From NCBI RefSeq assembly GCF_022811645.1, contig NZ_CP094534.1, positions 4,650,001 through 4,714,000 of the forward strand: a stretch of 64,000 nt of DNA, read 5' to 3'. Shown here in pieces: positions 8,877-17,005 of this stretch. The translations under genes were made by a program, and so were the position numbers. The stretch is from Hymenobacter monticola (GTDB lineage: Bacteria; Bacteroidota; Bacteroidia; Cytophagales; Hymenobacteraceae). Under the pieces are notes generated by a model, which was given only the letters and a program-made list of their open reading frames with translations, had not been told where the DNA came from and did not search any database. The stretch's first letter is position 1; each line of letters begins with the position of its first letter.

Positions 8877-9945
8877 AGATGACACTGGCTTTACTGAGGG
8901 CTAAAAATGCTTCGCTGGGGTTACTGAAGGTCTTTTGATAGTAGGAAGTGCTTTCTACTTCTTCCGCCAAGTCCATTAGAATATCGTCCAGTTCTTGGCG
9001 CAGCTTACGAAGCTCCGTTACCAATGTCGCGTCGTTTTCATCAAACAGCTTCTCTGAGTTGTCAGGGCTGCTCAGGCCCCGGCGGTAGGCCTGATTGGTT
9101 ACAACCTTATCTAAGTGGTTGCGGGTGTTAACCAGCATGCTCATGCGGCGGGCAGCTGCAACTGAGTAGTTGGTTTGGGAATATTCTGCATCAGCCATAT
9201 GGTACATCACGCTGGTGATGAGAAAGCTGGACAGCTTAATCTGAGGGGCCGCATCCGAACGCAGGGTTTTGAGCAGACGGATAATGCGCTTGTAGCCGCC
9301 CCCTACCCGTGTATCCTTCAGGTTAACCTGGTGCATATGGCTGAAAGGGTTGTCGAATTCACCGAATTTGCACTTGTTATGGAGCCAGATTTCCCGGTGC
9401 TGCTTTAGACCTGACTGCTGATAGGCATAGTTATCGTACCAACTGCACATGATGATGTCGAAGCTACGACTGAGGGAGCCGCCGCTAATGTTGAGGCATT
9501 TGCAGCCTGAAGCGTCAACGGTTGCGGTTGGGTATGCGCTTCGCAACTTAGCTTCAATATTGGTCCGGGCGTCCTTGAGTAGGTTGATAGTGGATGTTAA
9601 CTGGTCGGCAGTGAACCCGCTCTTTAGATTAGCAATTGTGCGGACTACCAGAATATCAAGGTCGCTGTGCAGCTTGATATGGGTGTTGAGGGGAACTGAA
9701 CCCTGATAGTCAAACTGGAACGCTATCGGCAATGTGTCAATCTGCGCCTGTACGCGCTTGGCCTCATCGTATGACTTGTTGGTATAGCTCGCGCCAATAG
9801 GCTCCATGGCCTCGTAGACGTACTTAACGCTGGCGCGAGCCTCCTTACTGAACGACTCAGTGACAACTGCCCGGCTAAGCGCTACATCGTATCGTCGGCT
9901 GCGAAGGTTCTGGAGACGGACTTGGTAATCTTTGCGCTTAGCCAT
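8869..9945 (-). CDS. cdnE: CBASS cyclic dinucleotide synthase (CD-NTase, CdnE-like)
   Basis: A 358-residue nucleotidyltransferase. The active site has Gly-Ser at 82-83 (QGSVPLN) and Asp95-x-Asp97 (SDLDILV); the third acidic residue is probably in the SFDIIMC strand. This is the Pol-beta-like pattern of CD-NTases. Enzymes paired with bacterial STING belong to clade E and make c-di-GMP, so that product is inferred. An in-frame ATG at 10026 would add a hydrophobic 27-residue leader, but the promoter at 9970-10000 lies inside that stretch, so the start at 9945 (MAKRKDYQ) is chosen. First gene of the operon, 4- to 16-base overlap with the effector depending on the effector start. Confidence 0.85.
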   Translation of the reverse strand: MAKRKDYQVRLQNLRSRRYDVALSRAVVTESFSKEARASVKYVYEAMEPIGASYTNKSYDEAKRVQAQIDTLPIAFQFDYQGSVPLNTHIKLHSDLDILVVRTIANLKSGFTADQLTSTINLLKDARTNIEAKLRSAYPTATVDASGCKCLNISGGSLSRSFDIIMCSWYDNYAYQQSGLKQHREIWLHNKCKFGEFDNPFSHMHQVNLKDTRVGGGYKRIIRLLKTLRSDAAPQIKLSSFLITSVMYHMADAEYSQTNYSVAAARRMSMLVNTRNHLDKVVTNQAYRRGLSSPDNSEKLFDENDATLVTELRKLRQELDDILMDLAEEVESTSYYQKTFSNPSEAFLALSKASVIYG

Positions 9946-9969
9946 ACTAACAGTGGGTTTAAGTGTCCT

Positions 9970-10000
9970 CAAACTTACCATTAATATTAGCAAATAGCAA
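9970..10000 (-). promoter_or_regulatory. promoter of the CBASS operon
   Basis: On the minus strand: TTG (9998-10000), 20-bp spacer, TAAGTTTG (9970-9977). This is an exact match to TTG-N20-TAnnTTTG. It would start transcription near 9963 and give a short leader before the cdnE ATG at 9945. A strong constitutive-looking promoter suits a sensor that must be present before infection. Confidence 0.65.
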
Positions 10001-10234
10001 AGAATTTTTGCTAAAAAAATGCACAAGGCAACTTGACACCCTTCTTAATCTGCAAGAAAGAAGGGCACCTGTACTTGCATGATAAAGACCAGTAGCAAGC
10101 TTCTAGCGTGAGCACCAAAATCACAAAACAGCGGCTCACCTACTCGTTTCCTTGTATGTCAATAACAACAGCTTTCTTAATGACTAGGATGGCGTGCTGT
10201 AAGTCTGAAATAGCCCATTGCTGACTTTCACAGA

Positions 10235-10274
10235 GCCCTTCTAAAATAGATGGACTAATCTATTTTAGAAGGGC
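10235..10274 (-). terminator. perfect 16-bp inverted repeat after the Abi_C gene
   Basis: Arms GCCCTTCTAAAATAGA (10235-10250) and its exact complement (10259-10274) around an 8-base loop, 11 bp downstream of the Abi_C stop. It probably ends the long array that reads leftward into this point. No T-tract follows on the minus strand, so it is not a textbook intrinsic terminator and may instead protect the mRNA end. The surrounding 10,001-10,284 contains no gene. Confidence 0.5.
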
Positions 10275-10284
10275 CCTACCTTGT

Positions 10285-11058
10285 CTAAATGCCTTCTATA
10301 GACTCTACAAACTTCATTAGAGCAGAAATATTTCTAAAAATCAAAAAGCTTTCCTCCCGATTAAGAGTTTTATTGTCATGAGCTAAGCTTTGATTATTTC
10401 TCACATAATTGAATTTTGACAAAAGGCTAATTGAAGATTTCAAAATAAGTTCGGACATATCTGATTTGATTAAGGAAGCTGCCTGCAAAGCTTTGACATA
10501 CTTACCAAATACGCTATTCAATGGCTCATCCCTGTCAGCAGCAATGCCACGCTTTTCGCACAGGTGGCGAAAGTATTTCATCAGATAGGTATGCAGTCGG
10601 TCAAGTCCCGCTTCTGGCTGGCCATTTTCAATGTTGTCCTTGATTTGGCTGGCTAGCAACTGGAAGTTCTCGTCTTTGGCAATTACTTGAGCAGTTTCAA
10701 TGTGTTCTACATCCGTCCTGCCTTTTAGACGCTCACTTATTTGACAAGCCTCTTCGTAAGCTTTTTGCTCGACTTCTGATATTTCAGCCCCAGCATCATC
10801 CTTACGATACTTCCAATAGCCGAGCATGTCGTGAGTAAGCTTGCCTACTACCTGGTCAGATTCCTTGGCCCAGAACGAACGAAGTCTATTTGCTTTGGAA
10901 CCGGAGTTTAGATTATATTTTTCGTCTTGAATATCAAGCTTAACGCTATCCAATGCGAAGGCTTGAAAGGATTTATCCGAGAAGTCTAATACAAAGCCAT
11001 TAGCCATGTTAAAGGCTTTTTCCAGCTTGTGTTTATCCAGAGGAGTTAATGACGACAT
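10285..11058 (-). CDS. abortive infection C-terminal (Abi_C) family protein
   Basis: A 257-residue protein. The C-terminal ~90 residues fit the Abi_C domain: YFRHLCEKRG, then LNSVFGKYVKAL, and the conserved block FNYVRNNQSLAHDN followed by an aromatic-rich helix. The RNN...HDN pattern is reminiscent of HEPN-like R-x4-6-H active sites, so RNase activity is possible but unproven. The N-terminal part is a charged helical region of unknown role. Codon use is clearly more AT-rich than its neighbours, suggesting separate acquisition. It follows the SNF2 gene by 57 bp on the same strand and is the last gene of the array. Confidence 0.7.
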   Translation of the reverse strand: MSSLTPLDKHKLEKAFNMANGFVLDFSDKSFQAFALDSVKLDIQDEKYNLNSGSKANRLRSFWAKESDQVVGKLTHDMLGYWKYRKDDAGAEISEVEQKAYEEACQISERLKGRTDVEHIETAQVIAKDENFQLLASQIKDNIENGQPEAGLDRLHTYLMKYFRHLCEKRGIAADRDEPLNSVFGKYVKALQAASLIKSDMSELILKSSISLLSKFNYVRNNQSLAHDNKTLNREESFLIFRNISALMKFVESIEGI

Positions 11059-11115
11059 TGTTAAAGGCCTTGTGTTTAATGCATAAGACTAAGCATCGCG
11101 AATCACTAAATCGGT

Positions 11116-14100
11116 CTAAGCCAATGCAGCATCGAGAGTGACATTGCTTAGGCTGAAGTCTTTCCGGCGCAGGGCTTTGATTTTTTCCTGTTGGTGCAAG
11201 AGCAGCTGCTGGAAGTTGGGGTTGCCGTCGCTTAAGGAGATGGAGCGGGCGGCACCGGCTTTCCAGTCGGCTCGGAACAGGTCTTCGGGAAGTACTTGCT
11301 CGCCGCTGGGCAGGGCGACAAATGCGCAGACGGGGTACTGCTCCGTGCGCTCTTGGGAGCCAGTGGCCAGAATAGTGGATACTTGGGCGGTGACGAGGGC
11401 AAGGACCTGCGCATTCTTTCCAGCGAGAGTCATGGGCAGCGGAGCGGCAAAACCCGTTTGGCCGCCGAACTGAGCCTTGCGGCAGAGCTCCACCAACTCA
11501 TTGAAGAATGTATTGCCGAAGCCGAAGTATTCGAACTTCTCACCGAGTTTAGCATCGGCGACCCTGCCCTGTTCGAACGTAAAGGCGCGGTCTTGGTAGA
11601 GGCTGGCGCTTATTCCGAAGTCACGGCTAACGGATTCAGGCAGTGTGAAGGTGTGAACGTTCTGGTTATGGTCGTGGTGCATGCTGCCTCCTAATGCTTC
11701 GGCCATGGTGATAGCAAAAAGCTGCAGATACTGCACCTCGGGTGAGGCGTAGAACCCGGCCATGTCTTTTACCAGGTCGCGCACTTCGGTGCCCACGCTG
11801 CGTGCCAAGTAGTCGTTTTCGGCGGTGACCATCTTGATGGCCTCGTTGATGCGGCCCAGGGCCTGCTCTACCCGCTTTTCTCTCAGGCTGTCGTTCAGCT
11901 CGCTGATGATGTTTTCGAACTCCCCACCCTTTTCTTCTTGAACGGCGCCGAGGACGCGCATTTTTAAGTCGTACACCAGGGCGTCGCGGAGCTGCTCGGG
12001 GACGTGCTGGAAGGTGACGGTGAGCAAATAATTGCGGACCATCTCATCCACACGCTCGTCGAGGCGCTGCATCACGCGCTGGTCGGAAATGGCGTTCATG
12101 ACGTAAAAATTGATAACCGTCACGTCTTTCTCTTGCCCGTAGCGCCATACCCGACCAATGCGCTGCTGCAGGCGCGAGGGGTTCCAGGGCATGTCGAAGT
12201 TGATGATTTTGTGGGCGAACTGTAAGTTGATGCCTTCACCACCGGCTTCGGTGGAAATCATGAAACGCACCTTGTTTTTGAACTTGCTGACCTCGCGCTG
12301 CCGGTCTTCGATGGAGATGGCGCCTTGAATTTCGGCAGTGTGCTCCCGACCGCCTAAGGCCTCACGCAGCACCTCCAGCGTTTTGACGAACTGGGTGAAG
12401 ATGATGAATTTGCTGTCTTGGTGCTCGGGTTCGTTTACCAGCTCCTTGAGGCGGTCGACCTTAGTATCAATCTTCTGCTTCTCCAGACCAGCGCCTACAG
12501 CGACAATCGCGCGCAGGCTTTCGGCTTCTCCTTTGAAATACTCATCGGAGCTCATTTGCTTGATGAGCTTCTGGATGTCGCGTTCTTCGCGCTCGTCCTT
12601 GAGCGTTTCATCGTCTTTGTCGTCGTAGAAGGCGTCGATGGGGGGAATTTCTCCGGAGTCTTCGGCAGCTTGCATCATGCGGTACTGCAGGCGTGCGCGC
12701 ATGGAACGCAGTACGTTTTTCCAGCTTGAAGCAAGCATTTTCCGGTAGATACCGGATACGAAGCCAATTTGCACGGCTAGCTTGCCTTGGGCCCGTTGCT
12801 GGGCCTGGTGCAGGCGCTCGATGTAGGCCACTACCAGCTCGCAGAATTCTAGTTCGGGGGCAGACAGCTCGACTTTTTCGGCTTTGGCCATTACGTCGCG
12901 GAACAAGGGAGTGCCTTTGAAGTCGGTGACGCTAAGCTTGTCGTTGCGGTAAACGAACTCCTGCAATATTTCGGGCTGGCTGATGCGCTCGTGCGCCAGG
13001 GGGCGGTCATTGGTAGGGAAGCGGGCTTGGTCGAGCAGGTGCAGCAAGTTGATGAACTTGTTGCGGTCGCCGCTGTGGGGCGTGGCGGAGAGCAGAAGCA
13101 GTTTGTTGATTTTTTCAGCTTTGCGCATGTCGCGCAACAGCTTCCACAACTGAACAGCATCGTTGGAGGCACGGTGGCACTCGTCGACAATAACCAAATC
13201 GTAGGGCGCCATGTGGCGCATGATGGCATCTTCCATGTCGCCTACCACGGCGGCGAAGTAAGAGGCAATAAGGAGGTTGCAGCCCTGGGAACCATTGCTG
13301 AAAGCCTCGGCGCCGGGGATGGTATCATGCTTCCAAACGCGGAAGTTGAGGCCAAACTTCTCTCGCAATTCCAGCAGCCACTGTGCTTTCAAGCTGGCGG
13401 GTACGAGGATGAGAACCCGGGCCTTGTCGCCCAAGCGGCGCACCACGTCTTTGATGATGAGGCCGGCTTCGATGGTTTTGCCTAGTCCCACGTCATCGGC
13501 TAGGAGCAGGTTGCCGTCGCTCTCCGCGCTGATGAATTTTTTGAGTGCCAGCAGCTGGTGGGGCACCGGACGAATACGGTAATCTTCGAACTCCCCGGTG
13601 AGGCAGTTCTGGGCGTAGAGGTAGTTGCCAAGAAAGCGGGCTTTCACTTTAGCCAGCGCGGCACCTTGGCCCGAAGCCAAAAGAGTGAGCGGGTCGACAA
13701 CTCGGGTCAGGTCGGCGAGCTTAACCACGACGATGGCGTCGTTGAAGATGACGCGGGCATTTTCACCGTCAATCTTAAAGATTTCGCCGCGGCCTTGGTC
13801 GGGGTGGTTTACGGCATCACCGGGTTGTAGATTTTCCATATTCTGAAAGGTTTGGGCTTTCTGCCAGCTGTTTTCAGCAGCGTTGACCATGAGGGCAAGG
13901 TGGGGGTCGTCGGTGGTGCCGGTTTGAATGACTAGGGGTGACTCGGTGTTGCGATGCAGCCAGGCGTTGGCGGTGAAGTTGGCGCTGCCGGAGAAGACAA
14001 CGGTGTTGCCGTTGGTGAGGTAGAACACATATAGCTTGGTATGCATGATGCCCTCGCCTTCGGGGCCCGAGCTGGTACGGAACTGCCCCACGGCCTCAAT

Positions 14101-14598
14101 CTTGCCCCGGATGCGGCCGCGGGTGTAGACGTTGCTGTTAAAGCTGTAGTCGGAAACGACACGAACCCCGAAGCCATAGGTACGACTGAGCTGATTCAGC
14201 TCTTCGCTCATGTACTCGTCGACGTAGGCCACACTGAGCAAGACCTCCCGGCTTTGGCTGGCGTATTTTTTAAATAGCGCCAAGCTGGGGGCCGGCTCGT
14301 TGACGGTTTGCATTTTGTAACTGCGGTTGGTGGCGGCGGTAGGAGAATTGTCTAGCTCAAAGATGAGCATATCGGTCTTGGCCAGGGTGCTCCACTCCCA
14401 CCCGTCGGTGTGCTGGCGGGTGCGCACTTGGATGCCCCGGGCAAACAGCAGCTCGTCGAATTGGGACATAAAAGCCGTGGTGCGATTGCTGCGTCCGAAG
14501 CGAGACAGCAGGGTATTTAGCTGCATGCGGACCCCTTGGGTGGGTGCGGCAAGAAGTTGACTGTGCAGCTCGTCAACAAATGTTTCGGGGGCGGCCAT
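11116..14598 (-). CDS. PLD-nuclease/SNF2 helicase fusion protein
   Basis: An 1160-residue protein. Residues ~110-230 form a phospholipase-D-like nuclease domain with HTKLYVF and GSANFT (one HKD half-site; a dimer would complete it). A SNF2/superfamily-II helicase follows: Walker A DDVGLGKT (~365), DEAH-box variant DECH (~475), LLLSATPHSGD, and a helicase C lobe with FTQF, STEAGGEGINLQ and QRIGRVWRYGQ. The C-terminal ~300 residues are unassigned. Such helicase-nuclease proteins are common in defence islands (compare DrmD/DrmC of DISARM, ZorD of Zorya), where they process foreign DNA. It sits 32 bp downstream of the YidD-like gene and 57 bp before Abi_C, on the same strand as the type I RM genes. 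Confidence 0.88.
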   Translation of the reverse strand: MAAPETFVDELHSQLLAAPTQGVRMQLNTLLSRFGRSNRTTAFMSQFDELLFARGIQVRTRQHTDGWEWSTLAKTDMLIFELDNSPTAATNRSYKMQTVNEPAPSLALFKKYASQSREVLLSVAYVDEYMSEELNQLSRTYGFGVRVVSDYSFNSNVYTRGRIRGKIEAVGQFRTSSGPEGEGIMHTKLYVFYLTNGNTVVFSGSANFTANAWLHRNTESPLVIQTGTTDDPHLALMVNAAENSWQKAQTFQNMENLQPGDAVNHPDQGRGEIFKIDGENARVIFNDAIVVVKLADLTRVVDPLTLLASGQGAALAKVKARFLGNYLYAQNCLTGEFEDYRIRPVPHQLLALKKFISAESDGNLLLADDVGLGKTIEAGLIIKDVVRRLGDKARVLILVPASLKAQWLLELREKFGLNFRVWKHDTIPGAEAFSNGSQGCNLLIASYFAAVVGDMEDAIMRHMAPYDLVIVDECHRASNDAVQLWKLLRDMRKAEKINKLLLLSATPHSGDRNKFINLLHLLDQARFPTNDRPLAHERISQPEILQEFVYRNDKLSVTDFKGTPLFRDVMAKAEKVELSAPELEFCELVVAYIERLHQAQQRAQGKLAVQIGFVSGIYRKMLASSWKNVLRSMRARLQYRMMQAAEDSGEIPPIDAFYDDKDDETLKDEREERDIQKLIKQMSSDEYFKGEAESLRAIVAVGAGLEKQKIDTKVDRLKELVNEPEHQDSKFIIFTQFVKTLEVLREALGGREHTAEIQGAISIEDRQREVSKFKNKVRFMISTEAGGEGINLQFAHKIINFDMPWNPSRLQQRIGRVWRYGQEKDVTVINFYVMNAISDQRVMQRLDERVDEMVRNYLLTVTFQHVPEQLRDALVYDLKMRVLGAVQEEKGGEFENIISELNDSLREKRVEQALGRINEAIKMVTAENDYLARSVGTEVRDLVKDMAGFYASPEVQYLQLFAITMAEALGGSMHHDHNQNVHTFTLPESVSRDFGISASLYQDRAFTFEQGRVADAKLGEKFEYFGFGNTFFNELVELCRKAQFGGQTGFAAPLPMTLAGKNAQVLALVTAQVSTILATGSQERTEQYPVCAFVALPSGEQVLPEDLFRADWKAGAARSISLSDGNPNFQQLLLHQQEKIKALRRKDFSLSNVTLDAALA

Positions 14599-14630
14599 GG
14601 AGCATAAAAGTGTTAAAGTGGAGCGTAGAA

Positions 14631-14903
14631 TTAGCAGACCTTACGGGCGGCTTCGGCAGCAGGAATTTGGGTGCCGTCGGGAAGCTGCAGAAGCCACTGG
14701 CCGGTGATGGGATGGTGGAAGGCGTAGGCTCCTGGGCGGCATTTTTGGGTGCGGTGCTGCAGGGCTTGGATTCCGGCCATCAGACCATGCCGGCGGGTGC
14801 GGAGGTAGACGTGCCGGGAACAGCTGACGCGAAACAGACACTGGCGCCGATGAGCAGACGGCCACACCCACCAGTAGAGCTTGATTAACCAGAGGAGCGG
14901 CAA
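14631..14903 (-). CDS. YidD-like membrane protein insertion efficiency factor
   Basis: A 90-residue protein starting with TTG (14903). The core CLFRVSCSRHVY, RRHGLMAGIQAL and a later KCRPGAYAFH match the YidD (DUF37) family, in which the two Cys blocks and the xxHGxxxG helix are conserved. YidD normally helps YidC insert membrane proteins and sits beside rpmH/rnpA/yidC. Here it is embedded between a DUF4177-like gene (11 bp upstream) and the SNF2 gene (32 bp downstream), away from that context. It could serve insertion of the multi-pass and anchored proteins encoded upstream; that is inference. Confidence 0.7.
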   Translation of the reverse strand: MPLLWLIKLYWWVWPSAHRRQCLFRVSCSRHVYLRTRRHGLMAGIQALQHRTQKCRPGAYAFHHPITGQWLLQLPDGTQIPAAEAARKVC

Positions 14904-14914
14904 ACCAGGTAGAA

Positions 14915-15151
14915 TTAAGCAGGCTGGCTTTGGAAGACGACCATGGAGACGGACGTGTTGGTGGCGGGAGTCGCGCCGAGGCCAAAGCAGCCGTTGGTGC
15001 CGGCTCGGGTGGTGTAGACGCGCTCGATGCGAACGTAGTACCAGCCACTGGCGGCGTATTGGGTGACGAGTTGCTCTAGCTGGGCAGCGGCGTGCTCGGC
15101 CGTTTCGCTATTGCCGATAGAAGCGGTGAAGGGGACGACTTTGTATTGCAT
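14915..15151 (-). CDS. small DUF4177-like protein
   Basis: A 78-residue protein: YKVVPF at the start, an AAAQLEQLVTQYAASGW helix, a YVRIERV strand, GCFG, and a final MVVFQ strand. This beta-alpha-beta-beta layout resembles DUF4177/GW-type small proteins. Function is unknown. It lies between the PLD gene (43 bp) and the YidD-like gene (11 bp), so it is part of the same transcript. Confidence 0.55.
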   Translation of the reverse strand: MQYKVVPFTASIGNSETAEHAAAQLEQLVTQYAASGWYYVRIERVYTTRAGTNGCFGLGATPATNTSVSMVVFQSQPA

Positions 15152-15194
15152 GTAGCTTTTAAATCAAATAGGCGGAGAGATGGCGAAGAATTGA

Positions 15195-16253
15195 TTAGCG
15201 GGAAGCCAGAATGGGGTTGCGCTTGCTGGTGCGGCCGTTGGTGGGGTTGCCGGTGAGGTGGCAGTAGCGCTCGGGGTAGTCTTCGTTGCCGAACTCAGCC
15301 CACTTTTTGTATGCGGAATAACTGAATGGACGGTCGGGGTTGAAAGCAATGGTGGCTCCGGTGCGGATGCAATACCCTTGTTCCGGCTTGGAAGAGGCCG
15401 GTTCGCGGTGGAAATTGGATGGCGCGGTGGGGCGAGCTACCGGAGCCTGATAGGTTTCGCGCCGCTGGTAGGGCTGGCTTACAGAGGGCGCTGGCGCCGT
15501 GGGGGGTGCGAATGGCGCCGGCGCCGGCTCGGCAACGAATGCAGGCTGGGGCGCTAGGCGGGCTTCGACTTCTTGGCGGCTGGGGCGCACCTGGGCCAAC
15601 GTTTGGCTAAACTCAACCTCTTTGGGTAGGCTGGAGAGGCGGCAGCTTTTGTATGGGCGGTTGTGGAGCACCTCCTCGATGGCGTCGAAGACGATGGTGG
15701 GCTCCAGGTGGTCTTTGCCGCCCACTATCTTGGACATGAAGCCGGTGCGCATTTTGAAGACGGGGCGCTTGGCGAAGATGACATCGTGGGAATTGGCCAC
15801 AAGCATGGCCTGCTCAAAAGCTTGGTCTTCGAGGCTTTTGCGGTTGATGGTTTCGAGCAGCTTCTCCATGATAGGGGCATTCTCGCTGTAGACCCCGAAC
15901 TCAATGTTGTTGCGGAAAGAGTAGTCGTAGAGGTTGATGGAGGTGACCACGCCTTTTACCTCGTTGCCGTAGTACTTGGCGTGAAGGTTGGGAGCATAGA
16001 TGACCGTGACGTTGGGGAATTTGGTGAAGTAATCTAGGTCGGTGCGGCTGACGCTGCGGGTGATGTTGCCCTCGTTTTTGCCGAATACCACGATGAGCTC
16101 CAGCTCGGGATTGTGGGCGTGGCGGTCGAGTATTTCGCGGAAGTAATTATCCAGCTTGATGTAGGGGGAGACCAGTAATAGCTGGCGCTTGGCTTCGAAC
16201 AGGATGTCGTAAACGACTTCTTCGAGTTCTTTGCCGGTAACGAACTTGGACAT
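15195..16253 (-). CDS. phospholipase D-like nuclease family protein with Cys-containing C-terminal domain
   Basis: A 352-residue protein from the ATG at 16253 (MSKFVTGKEL). Residues ~1-160 are PLD-like: LLVSPYIKLDNYFREIL, then NLHAKYYG with the HxK motif and TSINLYDYS. A proline/alanine-rich linker (~225-285) leads to a C-terminal region of about 60 residues with GYCIRTG and ERYCHLTG, a likely paired-Cys or zinc-binding unit. The single HxK site implies a homodimeric active centre as in Nuc-type enzymes. It is the second PLD protein of this array, besides the PLD-SNF2 fusion. Confidence 0.75.
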   Translation of the reverse strand: MSKFVTGKELEEVVYDILFEAKRQLLLVSPYIKLDNYFREILDRHAHNPELELIVVFGKNEGNITRSVSRTDLDYFTKFPNVTVIYAPNLHAKYYGNEVKGVVTSINLYDYSFRNNIEFGVYSENAPIMEKLLETINRKSLEDQAFEQAMLVANSHDVIFAKRPVFKMRTGFMSKIVGGKDHLEPTIVFDAIEEVLHNRPYKSCRLSSLPKEVEFSQTLAQVRPSRQEVEARLAPQPAFVAEPAPAPFAPPTAPAPSVSQPYQRRETYQAPVARPTAPSNFHREPASSKPEQGYCIRTGATIAFNPDRPFSYSAYKKWAEFGNEDYPERYCHLTGNPTNGRTSKRNPILASR

Positions 16254-16350
16254 TGGGATTTGGTGAAAAAATGGGTAGATAGCACTACTTGGCAGCAAGC
16301 TGCCGGTATTTGACTCGGGGTAGCCAATGAGTAGTAGGCAAAAAGGGAAG

Positions 16351-16947
16351 CTACTCCTCAGTTTCGGTGACAGCTTCGTCGCGGCGGCGCTGCTCTTCTT
16401 CGCGTTGCTGGGCTTGACGCTGTTCCTCCTCTTCTTCCTCCTGGCGTACTTGCCGGCGGTGGTCCTCGTCCTCCTGCTGCACGCGGGCTTCTTCGGTGGC
16501 ATTGGCTTGGAGTTGGTCTTCGTGCTCCTGCACCACATCGGCTTCGCCGGTGGCGTCGGAATCGGTGGAGCAGGAACCTTCCTCGCCTTGGATGCGCACA
16601 GTGTAGTCGGCGCCTACGTCGCTAGTGAAACTGGCGTCGCCGTCCTCGATGTCGGGGCCGTTGTAGTGGGTTTCATCGAGCCAGCCGCCGTTGGGCCAGT
16701 GGATTTTGACCAGGTGGTTGTCTTCGACGTCGACGAGGAGGGTGTAGGTGGAATTGGTGCCGGTGGGCGAATAGTAGTAGGTGACCTCGGCACAGTAGGT
16801 ACCATCGGCGTAGCCGCTTGATGGGGAGGAGTCTTCCGCTTCAGCGCTTTCGTCGGAATCGGCGGAGGCGTTGGAGCAACTGCTAAAAGATAGAGAAGCA
16901 GCTAAGGCAAACCCTAGCGCGGGCAGGTAGAGGTGGCGCATGAGCAT
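16351..16947 (-). CDS. predicted lipoprotein with charged coiled-coil tail
   Basis: A 198-residue protein from the ATG at 16947; a longer in-frame start at 17022 would overlap the upstream gene. The N-terminus is a lipoprotein signal ending FSSC (Cys about residue 22-24). A compact domain of ~75 residues follows (YCAEVTYYYSPTG, then VEDNHLVKIHWPNGGWLD), a beta-rich fold not recognised. The C-terminal ~75 residues are Glu/Gln/Arg-rich and would form a long helix. The family is unknown. Its place in the array, after two membrane-protein genes, suggests an envelope component. Confidence 0.65.
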   Translation of the reverse strand: MLMRHLYLPALGFALAASLSFSSCSNASADSDESAEAEDSSPSSGYADGTYCAEVTYYYSPTGTNSTYTLLVDVEDNHLVKIHWPNGGWLDETHYNGPDIEDGDASFTSDVGADYTVRIQGEEGSCSTDSDATGEADVVQEHEDQLQANATEEARVQQEDEDHRRQVRQEEEEEEQRQAQQREEEQRRRDEAVTETEE

Positions 16948-17005
16948 GGTAATGAAAGCATGAGGTGGCTTCCTCCGCGTATTTACAGAGTCAGGACAAC
17001 TAAGG

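Noticed and set aside
9946..10026. 27-residue hydrophobic leader on the CD-NTase suggesting a membrane-bound synthase
   Set aside because: The promoter elements lie within it, and the MAKRKDYQ start at 9945 suits the family.
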